A DNA stretch of 64,000 bases, taken from JAQGMV01 sp035626595. Lineage in GTDB: Bacteria; Pseudomonadota; Gammaproteobacteria; Burkholderiales; SG8-41. This document shows, piece after piece, positions 7,661 through 15,090 of this stretch. The notes under the pieces were generated by a model. It saw only the letters and a list, made by a program, of their open reading frames with translations. It did no database searches and had not been told where the DNA came from. How positions within the stretch are numbered: position 1 is the stretch's first letter; each line of letters begins with the position of its first letter. The translations under genes and the position numbers were made by a program. The stretch is taken from contig DASPNJ010000101.1 of NCBI GenBank assembly GCA_035626595.1, positions 9,386 to 73,385 of the forward strand. Direction: 5' to 3'.

Positions 7661-10147
7661 CTACTGCAGGACCCCGTCGCGCTCGAGGCGCGCGTACTCG
7701 GCGTCCGAGACGCCGGCCAGGGTCGTCAAAATTTCCCGCGTGTGCTCCCCCAGAAGCGGTGCGCGCCGATAAGCGCTTCCGCCCTTGTCCACTCGCCAGG
7801 GCAGCCCCAGTTGCCGACGCACGCCCGCCACCGGATGTTCCGTCTCGATCACGACACCCAGACTCTGGAGCTGCTCGTCGTCGAGCAACTCGTCGGTGCG
7901 CAAGACAGGGCCCGCCGCCACACCATGGCTCTGGAGTAGATCCGTCGCCTGCCGCACATCCAGGGTTCGCGTCCACCCGCTGATGGCCCGGTCGAGCTCA
8001 TCGACGTTCGTGCGGCGCGCCCGCGTGTCCGCGAATCGCGGGTCCTGCTGCCAGTCCATATGCCCGGCGGCCCGGCACAGTGCGTGCCAGTCGTCTTGCG
8101 TGCGCGTGCTTATCGCGATCCACGTATCGTCGGCGCGGCAGCGGTAGATGCCATGCGGTGCATCGACGCGGTCGCGATTGCCGATGCGCGCCGGATCACG
8201 GCCATTGAGGCTCAGGTCGAGGATCGCCTCCGGAATCAGCGTCATCAGCGATTCGTACATCGCCAGATCGATGAACTGGCCACGTCCGGTCTGCCTGCGG
8301 TGATGCAGCGCGGACAGGATCGCGAAGCTTGCATACGTGCCGGCTAACGGATCCGGCAGGAACCCGCCCAGAATGCGCGGCGCTCCGGCCGGGTAGCCGG
8401 TTACGTCCGCTACGCCGGAAAAGAGGTTGACGGCGCTGTGCAGGCCGCGCGCGCCTTTCAGTGGGCCAGCGCGGCCAAAGGCGCCGCAGGAAACCGCGAC
8501 GATACCCGGATTGATCTCGCTCACCCGGTCGTAGGCGAGGCCGAGCTTCTCCAGCACGCCGCTCGAATAGTTATCGACCATCACGTCGACACGGCCCGCG
8601 AGTCGAAGCACGAGCTCGCGGCCCGCCGCCGTCGTCATATCGACGGTGACGCTTTTCTTGCCGCTGTACAGAAGGTTGTAGTAGCCGCTGGCGTCCGGAT
8701 TGCCGGTCTTGCCCGGAACGAACGGCGGAGCGGTGCGCGAGGTCATCCGCCGGCGGGATTCGACCGATATCACCTCCGCGCCCATCCAGGCGAGCCACAG
8801 GGTGCAGAACGGGATCGCGATGAACTGACCGAGGTCGAGCACCCGCACACCCGACAGCGGCAAGACATTTGCGCCCGCATCCGGCTGCGGACCGGTGCCT
8901 GCCAGGCGCGCGCCGCCGCGAGCCGTGCCTCCATGCCGCAGTTCGTGCTCGATCTCTTTCGTATGTTCGCCGCGCCGCGGTGCCGGCCGCCGCAGCGTCC
9001 AAGGCGTCGCGGCCATCCGCACCGGCGCGCCCGGTATGCGCGCCCTTCTGCCCCCAAGTTCGATGTCGATCACGCTGCGGCGCTCGCGCACATGCGCCGA
9101 GTCGACCATCTTGCGCACCGGATAGAACGGGAATATGAGTAGGTCGTACTGTTCTGCAAGGGCGAACAGCTCGTCGCTGCCGACCGTCATCGTCCATTGC
9201 GTGAGGCAGCGACGCAGCTCCAGGCAATTGGCGGTGCGCGCAGCACCGCTCCCGAACCGAGGGGTACGCGCCCAGTCGGGATTGCCCATGGCCTCCACGA
9301 GTCGGGACCAATGCGCATCGAGCGGGGCGGGGATCGCAACATACCCGTCCTTGCACGGCAGGTAGAAATTCGGCATCCGGCCTGTCGTGGTCGTGCTGAA
9401 CACGCGCTGGTGCTTGTACGGCCCCGCCGGATATGACGCGTTGTTGATGTCGCGCTGCTGCATCGTGGCGACGGCGGCCTGTTGACTCACCTCCACGAGA
9501 GCGCCGTGGCCGCACTGCGCTCGCACGTGCACAGCCGAAAGAGTCGCGACCGCCGCTACGGCGCCGCTTATCGTCTCTGCGGCGAAGCATGCAGGATGCA
9601 GAGGCGGCTCGCTCTCGAGGTCGCTCGCAGCATCAGGCACACCGGGCGTGCTGTACGCAATGCCGCCCATCGCGTACGTCACCAACTCGTCGCCTCTTCG
9701 CTTCGACCAGGATCCGTGAATACCGAAGGGCGTGATGCTCGTGATCACGAGGCTCGAATACGCGTCGCGCAACGCAGAGAGAGACAGCCCGATGTCATCC
9801 AATCGCGTTTGCGGCAGGTCGATGACGAAGATGTCCGCGCTGCGCAGCAGATCATTCAAGGTGCGCCGCCCGGCCTCTGCGCCGACATCCGTGACGATGC
9901 TTCGCTTGTTCGTGTTCAGGTAGGCGAAGAGACCGCTTGCCTCCGGATCGGGAACGTCGTCAGGAAACGGCCCGCGGCGCCGCGTGGAGTCGCCATCCAG
10001 CCCTTCGATCTTGACGACATCGGCGCCGAAATCCGCCAGGAGCTTGGCGGTGTACGGACCCGCCACACCGTCGGCCAGCTCGACGACGTGGAGGCCAGTC
10101 AATGGGCCGCGTGCTTCTCCGGGCGCCACCTCCGGGTCGGATGTCAC
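7661..10147 (-). CDS. Double-domain type III (CaiB/BaiF) CoA-transferase
   Basis: An 828-residue protein made of two complete family III CoA-transferase modules, against about 400 residues for one. Module 1 spans about 15-390 (LTGLHVVELADGVAGPYTAK, FGADVVKIEG). Module 2 spans about 430-825 (LSGVRVLDLGQFIAIPFCT, MGAEVISVES, LLGEHTREIL). In the region of the catalytic Asp, module 1 reads VEVSQQAAV (Ala) and module 2 reads IDLAMYES (Glu). I infer a structural module 1 and an active module 2. Family members move CoA between carboxylic acids. It is the first gene of the operon and probably loads CoA onto the imported substrate. The start is ATG 10147. Confidence 0.93.
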   Translation of the reverse strand: MTSDPEVAPGEARGPLTGLHVVELADGVAGPYTAKLLADFGADVVKIEGLDGDSTRRRGPFPDDVPDPEASGLFAYLNTNKRSIVTDVGAEAGRRTLNDLLRSADIFVIDLPQTRLDDIGLSLSALRDAYSSLVITSITPFGIHGSWSKRRGDELVTYAMGGIAYSTPGVPDAASDLESEPPLHPACFAAETISGAVAAVATLSAVHVRAQCGHGALVEVSQQAAVATMQQRDINNASYPAGPYKHQRVFSTTTTGRMPNFYLPCKDGYVAIPAPLDAHWSRLVEAMGNPDWARTPRFGSGAARTANCLELRRCLTQWTMTVGSDELFALAEQYDLLIFPFYPVRKMVDSAHVRERRSVIDIELGGRRARIPGAPVRMAATPWTLRRPAPRRGEHTKEIEHELRHGGTARGGARLAGTGPQPDAGANVLPLSGVRVLDLGQFIAIPFCTLWLAWMGAEVISVESRRRMTSRTAPPFVPGKTGNPDASGYYNLLYSGKKSVTVDMTTAAGRELVLRLAGRVDVMVDNYSSGVLEKLGLAYDRVSEINPGIVAVSCGAFGRAGPLKGARGLHSAVNLFSGVADVTGYPAGAPRILGGFLPDPLAGTYASFAILSALHHRRQTGRGQFIDLAMYESLMTLIPEAILDLSLNGRDPARIGNRDRVDAPHGIYRCRADDTWIAISTRTQDDWHALCRAAGHMDWQQDPRFADTRARRTNVDELDRAISGWTRTLDVRQATDLLQSHGVAAGPVLRTDELLDDEQLQSLGVVIETEHPVAGVRRQLGLPWRVDKGGSAYRRAPLLGEHTREILTTLAGVSDAEYARLERDGVLQ

Positions 10148-10195
10148 TGTGGCTTCCCGCGCTGCGCGGCTGTGGATGTCTCAGACACCCGTGCG

Positions 10196-10225
10196 AGTCT
10201 AGGGACGTTTTGACTCGAGAGTCAA
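10196..10225 (-). promoter_or_regulatory. Putative sigma70 promoter with overlapping dyad for the CoA operon
   Basis: On the minus strand TTGACT (10225-10220) and TAGACT (10201-10196) are 18 nt apart, about 50 nt before the CoA-transferase start. The -35 box is one arm of an inverted repeat TTGACT-CGAG-AGTCAA (10210-10225 on the plus strand), a natural place for a repressor or activator to bind. No regulator gene lies in this operon. Motif matching only. Confidence 0.5.
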
Positions 10226-10251
10226 CTTTTTGTCTGGCTCGTAGCAGCTCG

Positions 10252-10334
10252 ACTATTCGGCGTTCGGCGCCGCGAAGCGCTTGCCAAGCGCCACATCAGA
10301 AAGTAAGCCTCCGCACGTCCGAATGTGGGCTCGT
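10252..10334 (-). pseudogene. Remnant of an ICL/PEP-mutase-family gene
   Basis: These bases match two separate parts of the lyase gene at 25193-26074. 10252-10297 matches its last codons (reading LGKRFAAPNAE and a stop; the intact gene has LGKRYAAPNAEQSG). 10298-10334 matches its middle (the RAEAYF coding stretch near 25560-25590). About 300 bp between them are missing and the joined parts are in different frames. It is therefore a dead, internally deleted copy of a paralogue. No gene function is expected. The rest of the 10148-10374 gap holds only the promoter. Confidence 0.6.
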
Positions 10335-10374
10335 TACCGACCGTGTGGGCGGGTCGCAGCGTAGCCGCCGCGCC

Positions 10375-11313
10375 TCAGGCGATCGAGCCGTAGTAGAGGT
10401 TCTGCGGGTGGCGCGCCTCGGCGAAGAACGACCAGCGCTCGGCGATGAGGCCGACAAACTGGATCGCGAAAGCCAGGGCCGCGAGCGCCGGGGCGGCTGC
10501 GGTGATGGCCGTCGCCAGCAGCGCAATCGGAACGGCGAACGCCAGCAGCAGGAACCACCAGCGCACCGCGCGCAGCGTGCCGGAAGCCCGCCCATGCCTG
10601 AACTCGCGCGTGTTGAACGAACCGCCCATGAAGCCCTGCGCTTTCTGTTCGATGCGCGGATGCTTGATGCCGATCGCGGTCTGCAGCGTCGATGCGGGAC
10701 GTATCTGGCGCTGTCGCAGAAGGGCCGCGCCGCGGGCGCACAAACCCAGGGCAGTCAGCACGATCGCGCACGCGCCGTAGATCGGCACCAGTGCCTGCGC
10801 CGCGAAGGCCGCGTATCCGGCAGCGAAGGTGAATCCCGACGCGCTGCCGAGCAGCGTGAAGTTCACCACCGTGAGCGGCGTCGCCCACTCCTGGAGGAAG
10901 CGAATGCACGCGTAGATCATGCCGGTGCACACGAAGAGCGCCATGCACGCAAGTACGGCTGCCGCGCCGATGAGCCGCGTGCCCGGGACGCCTGCGTAGT
11001 GAGCAACGGCATAGACGGCGACGAGCGCCATGAAAAGGGGCAGCACGATCACCTCGCGCGAAAGCCAGGACGTGCGCCAGCACGCAGCCGCGCGCCATGC
11101 GCGCTCGGGCCGCCCGAGGTGGAAGAACGACGCCACGAGGCCCGCGGCGAGCAGCACGAGCGCCGCGAAGCTGCCGCCGGTGAAGAACGACGGCGGCTGC
11201 GCCGGGAGCCATCCCAGAGCCGCTGCGATCTCCGCGGCATACAGCGCGAGATAGACCCCCTGTCCGACGCCGATCAGCGTCGTCAGGAAAATCACCGAGA
11301 ACGCGGGCCGCAT
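10375..11313 (-). CDS. soeC: DmsC/NrfD-like membrane anchor of SoeABC-type enzyme
   Basis: A 312-residue polytopic protein with about eight hydrophobic segments, starting MRPAFSVIFLTTLIGVGQG. It carries the DmsC-family signature SFFHLGRPERAWRAAACWRTSWLSREV around residues 60-90 (quoted in parts: HLGRPERAWRAA, WLSREV) and ends WSFFAEARHPQNLYYGSIA. These anchors pass electrons between quinone and a cytoplasmic or periplasmic Fe-S subunit. It lies 7 nt after the Fe-S subunit gene, completing a catalytic/Fe-S/anchor trio. I favour sulfite dehydrogenase (SoeABC) because the catalytic subunit lacks a Tat signal. A DMSO or polysulfide reductase anchor remains possible. Confidence 0.8.
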   Translation of the reverse strand: MRPAFSVIFLTTLIGVGQGVYLALYAAEIAAALGWLPAQPPSFFTGGSFAALVLLAAGLVASFFHLGRPERAWRAAACWRTSWLSREVIVLPLFMALVAVYAVAHYAGVPGTRLIGAAAVLACMALFVCTGMIYACIRFLQEWATPLTVVNFTLLGSASGFTFAAGYAAFAAQALVPIYGACAIVLTALGLCARGAALLRQRQIRPASTLQTAIGIKHPRIEQKAQGFMGGSFNTREFRHGRASGTLRAVRWWFLLLAFAVPIALLATAITAAAPALAALAFAIQFVGLIAERWSFFAEARHPQNLYYGSIA

Positions 11314-11320
11314 GCGAGCC

Positions 11321-12052
11321 TCACCACGAGGTCACGTCGTCGAGCGAGGGCGCCTGCACCGGCACCTTCGGCACGAGACCGTCGATCCTCAGCGGATTGT
11401 CGGCGCGCTCGAGCTCGTCGGCGTGGATCTTGAGCTTCGTGCGCCTGCGCGGCAGATAATGATTCGCCGGCCGCGTGCCCCACTCCGGCATGAGCTGATA
11501 TCCCGCGTTTTCGCGGATCGCGGCAGACACCGCCGAGTCCGGGTCGTGTATGTCGCCGAAGAGCCGCGCGTTGGTCGGGCACGCGAGCACGCATGCGGGC
11601 TTGCGCTCGGCTTCGGGCAACGCGGCATTGTCGATGCGATCGACGCACAGCGTGCACTTCCCCATGACCTTTTCGTGCGCGTCCAGCTCCCGCACGCCGT
11701 AGGGACACGCCCACGCGCAGTACTTGCAGCCGATGCACTTGTCGTGGTCGACGAGCACGAGCCCGTCTTCCTTGCGCTTGTAGCTCGCGCCCGTAGGACA
11801 CACCGGCACGCACGGCGGATTTTCGCAATGCAGGCACGATTTCGGGAAATGGACCGTCTGCGTGTCCGGATACGTGCCGACCTCGAAGGTCTGCACGCGG
11901 TTGAAGAAGGTGCCGGTCGGGTCCTTGTCGTAGGGCCGGTCGTCCGCCAGCGGCCCGGACACGCCGGAGGTGTTCCACTCCTTGCAGCTCGTCACGCAGG
12001 CGTGGCAGCCGACGCAGACGTTGAGATCGATCACCAGCGCGAGTTGCGTCAT
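11321..12052 (-). CDS. soeB: Four-cluster ferredoxin subunit of SoeABC-type molybdoenzyme
   Basis: A 243-residue ferredoxin-like protein with four Cys groups for [4Fe-4S] clusters: CVGCHACVTSCKEWN near 12, CLHCENPPCVPVCPTGA near 75, CIGCKYCAWACPYG near 110 and CTLCVDRID with CVLACPTNA near 135-160. It passes electrons between the molybdopterin subunit and the membrane anchor. It begins 1 nt after the catalytic subunit stop, behind TGGAGATGAC, so the two are co-translated. The layout matches DmsB/PsrB/SoeB. The C-terminal tail after residue 190 (PRRRTKLKIHADELERADN) is family-like but of unknown role. Confidence 0.88.
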   Translation of the reverse strand: MTQLALVIDLNVCVGCHACVTSCKEWNTSGVSGPLADDRPYDKDPTGTFFNRVQTFEVGTYPDTQTVHFPKSCLHCENPPCVPVCPTGASYKRKEDGLVLVDHDKCIGCKYCAWACPYGVRELDAHEKVMGKCTLCVDRIDNAALPEAERKPACVLACPTNARLFGDIHDPDSAVSAAIRENAGYQLMPEWGTRPANHYLPRRRTKLKIHADELERADNPLRIDGLVPKVPVQAPSLDDVTSW

Positions 12053-12053
12053 G

Positions 12054-14945
12054 TCATCTCCAGTTGCCGCTGCCGCCGACGAACGCCTGCCATGCGCGGC
12101 GCACCGCGCTCGTGCCCGGCGCGGCGGGTACGGCCGCGAAGCGCGGCCAGGTTTCCCGGGGCTCGTCGTCGCCCGCCCTGTAAATGCGCACGCGCACGTC
12201 GTACCAGCCGGCCTGCCCCGTGATCGGGTCCGAGTTCGACATGCGCCCGGCGCCGTCCGGCAGCTCGTCCGCGATCAGGTGATTCAGGAGGAAGCCGCGG
12301 CGCGCTTCGTTCGCGTCGGCGGCAAGCCGCCACGCTCCCGGCGCCTTGCCGATGGCGTTCCACGTCCATACGGTGCCCGGCTCTACCGCCTCGCTGTATT
12401 GGCACATACAGCGCACGCGTCCGTGCGTCGATTCGACCCACATCCAGCCGCCGTCTGCGATGCCGTGGCGCTGCGCGAGCCGCGGATTGACGAACAGATA
12501 GTTGTGCGCGTGGATCTGCCGCAGCCATGCGTTCTGCGAGTCCCACGAGTGGTACATCGCCATCGGCCGCTGGGTGATCGCGGCAAGCGGATAGCGCGCC
12601 GAGTCGGTCACCTGCGTCTCGAGCGGCGCGTAATAGAACGGCAGCGGATCGAAGTACGTCTCCACGCGCTTCGCGAGCCGCGCGGGCGGCCGCCGCTCGG
12701 AGCGGCCCCTGCCCTGCGCGGCCAGACGAAATCGCTGCAGCACGTCCGAGTAGAGCTGGATCACGATCGGATCGGTGTAGCGGCGCACCCGGGTCTGCGC
12801 CGCCCACTCGTGATAGCCCTTGTTCCAGTTGCGCATGTACTGGTACGAGCGCGGCAGATGATGCTGGAACACGCAGTCGTTCTTCGCGTACATCTCCCAT
12901 TGACGCGGATTGGGCTCGCCGCGCATCGACTTCTCGCCGCCGGCGCCGCGCCATCCCGCGAGGAAACCGATGCCCGAGCCCGGCTCCGTCTCGAAATTCA
13001 CGATGAAATGGGGGTAGTCGCGGTACTTGCGCGAGCCGTCGGCGTTGACGAACGCAGGCAGCCCGAGACGCGAGCCGAGCTCGATCAGCACCTCCTGGAA
13101 CGGCCTGCACTCGCCTTTCGGCGGTACCACCGGAACGCGCACGGAGTCACAGGGGCCTTCGAACTCCGAGATCGGGCGGTCGAGCATCGACATGACATCG
13201 TGGCGCTCGAGATACGTCGTGTCCGGCAGCACCAGATCGGCGAAGGCGGTCATCTCGGACTGGAACGCATCCGCGACGACGATGAAAGGAATCCTGTAGT
13301 CGCCGTTCGCGTCGCGGTCGTTCAGCATACTGCGCACTTCGACCGTGTTCATCGTGGAGTTCCACGCCATGTTGGCCATGAAGATGAACAGCGTGTCGAT
13401 CCCGTAAGGATCGCCGCGCCACGCATTCGTGATGACGTTGTGCATCATCCCGTGCACGGCGAGCGGGTATTCCCACGAGAACGCCTTGTCGATGCGCAGC
13501 GGCTTGCCGTCGTCATCGACGGACAGATCGTCCGGACCCGCGGGCCAGCCGAGGACGAGGCTGCCCAGCACGGTATTCGGCTTGATCGCCTCAGGTGAGC
13601 TCGGCGGTTTCGCCGCCGGCGGTATCGCACGCGGGAACGGCGCCTTGTGGCGAAAGCCGCCCGGCCGGTCGATCGTGCCCAGCAGCGACATCAGCACCGC
13701 GAGCGTGCGGATCGTCTGGAAACCGTTGGAATGCGCGGCGAGGCCGCGCATCGCATGGAACGCGACCGGATTGCCGGTGACCGTTTCGTGCTCGACGCCC
13801 CAACTATCGGTCCACGAGATCGGCAGCTCGATTTTCGCGTCGCGCGCGGTGACGCCCATCTCGTGCGCGAGGCGGCGGATCGTCGCGGCCGGGATGCCGG
13901 TGATGTCCGCCGCCCATTCCGGCGTGTACTGCTTCATGCGGTCGATCAGGAGCTGAAACGCGGGCTTCACCCGCCGGCCGTCGCGCAGCCGGTACTCTCC
14001 TGCGAGAGACGGATCAGCGTCGGGCGTGTGGTTGAGCACGGCCTGGCCGCTCACACGGTCCCACCACAGCTCGTCGTGCGCGTGCTCCGGGTTGTCGTGG
14101 CCGCTTTCTTCGTCCGAGCTGACGGGCAGTCCGAAGCACGCGCTGTCGGGATCCACGTCGATCAGATAGCCGGCGTTGGTATAACGCGCGATGAACGCGC
14201 GGTCGTAGAGGCCGGTCTCGATGGTCTCGTGCGTGAGCGCAAGGAGCAGCGCGCCGTCGGTCCCCGGGCGGATGGGCACCCACTCGTCCGCTATGGCCGA
14301 GTAGCCGGTGCGCACCGGATTGATCGAGATGAAGCGGCCGCCGCTGCGCTTGAACTTCGAGATCGCGATCTTGAGCGGGTTGGAGTGATGGTCTTCCGCG
14401 GTGCCGATCATCACGAAGAGCTTCGCGCGTTCGAGATCGGGGCCGCCGAACTCCCAGAACGATCCGCCGATCGTGTAGATCATGCCGGCGGCCATGTTCA
14501 CCGAGCAGAAGCCGCCGTGCGCCGCGTAGTTCGGTGTGCCGAACTGACGCGCGAAGAGCCCGGTCAGCGCCTGCATCTGGTCGCGCCCGGTGAAGAGCGC
14601 GAGCTTCTTCGGATCGCTCGCGCGGATTTGCCCGAGGCGCTCGGCGAGCAGCGCGTACGCTTCGTCCCACGAGATCGGCTCGAATTCGCCGCTGCCGCGC
14701 TCGGCGCCGGCGCGACGCCGCAGCGGCTTGGTGAGCCGCGCCGGCGAGTACTGCTTCATGATCCCCGACGCGCCCTTGGCGCAGATCACGCCGCGGTTGA
14801 TCGGGTGCCGCGGATTGCCGTCGATGTAGCGCACCTCGCCGTCTTCGAGGTGCACGCGTATGCCGCAGCGGCACGCGCACATGTAACACGTCGTCGTCTT
14901 GATCTCGCGAGATGCGCAGATCGCATCCGTGTGCGCGTGAGACAT
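12054..14945 (-). CDS. soeA: Molybdopterin oxidoreductase, probable cytoplasmic sulfite dehydrogenase catalytic subunit
   Basis: A 963-residue complex-iron-sulfur molybdoenzyme. The start ATG 14945 follows AAGGGGG; ATG 14969 has no good site. It begins MSHAHTDAICASREI with no twin-arginine signal, so it should act in the cytoplasm. TTCYMCACRCGIRVHL plus VICAKG bind the proximal [4Fe-4S] cluster. HGGFCSVNMAAG offers a Cys as likely Mo ligand, as in PsrA/PhsA-like enzymes rather than Ser-ligated DmsA. A C-terminal molybdopterin-dinucleotide-binding domain occupies about 790-940. These traits and the downstream Fe-S and anchor genes fit SoeA, which oxidises sulfite to sulfate with quinone as acceptor. 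The substrate is inferred; other S-oxyanion or sulfide chemistry is possible. Confidence 0.82.
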   Translation of the reverse strand: MSHAHTDAICASREIKTTTCYMCACRCGIRVHLEDGEVRYIDGNPRHPINRGVICAKGASGIMKQYSPARLTKPLRRRAGAERGSGEFEPISWDEAYALLAERLGQIRASDPKKLALFTGRDQMQALTGLFARQFGTPNYAAHGGFCSVNMAAGMIYTIGGSFWEFGGPDLERAKLFVMIGTAEDHHSNPLKIAISKFKRSGGRFISINPVRTGYSAIADEWVPIRPGTDGALLLALTHETIETGLYDRAFIARYTNAGYLIDVDPDSACFGLPVSSDEESGHDNPEHAHDELWWDRVSGQAVLNHTPDADPSLAGEYRLRDGRRVKPAFQLLIDRMKQYTPEWAADITGIPAATIRRLAHEMGVTARDAKIELPISWTDSWGVEHETVTGNPVAFHAMRGLAAHSNGFQTIRTLAVLMSLLGTIDRPGGFRHKAPFPRAIPPAAKPPSSPEAIKPNTVLGSLVLGWPAGPDDLSVDDDGKPLRIDKAFSWEYPLAVHGMMHNVITNAWRGDPYGIDTLFIFMANMAWNSTMNTVEVRSMLNDRDANGDYRIPFIVVADAFQSEMTAFADLVLPDTTYLERHDVMSMLDRPISEFEGPCDSVRVPVVPPKGECRPFQEVLIELGSRLGLPAFVNADGSRKYRDYPHFIVNFETEPGSGIGFLAGWRGAGGEKSMRGEPNPRQWEMYAKNDCVFQHHLPRSYQYMRNWNKGYHEWAAQTRVRRYTDPIVIQLYSDVLQRFRLAAQGRGRSERRPPARLAKRVETYFDPLPFYYAPLETQVTDSARYPLAAITQRPMAMYHSWDSQNAWLRQIHAHNYLFVNPRLAQRHGIADGGWMWVESTHGRVRCMCQYSEAVEPGTVWTWNAIGKAPGAWRLAADANEARRGFLLNHLIADELPDGAGRMSNSDPITGQAGWYDVRVRIYRAGDDEPRETWPRFAAVPAAPGTSAVRRAWQAFVGGSGNWR

Positions 14946-15090
14946 CGTGCCCCCCTTCGTCAACGACACGATTCTACGGAGCGATGCGCGCTTGTCTGTT
15001 CGAATCTCCTTATGCGCGCATCAGCGCGAAGTGCGATCAGCGGCGTTTATCAGCGGATCAAGAATGCCGGAGGCTGACGCGTGAGTCGCG

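Noticed and set aside
11970..15077. Long plus-strand frames opposite soeA
   Set aside because: Complement of the Mo-enzyme gene with composition typical of shadows. The minus frame has cofactor motifs.
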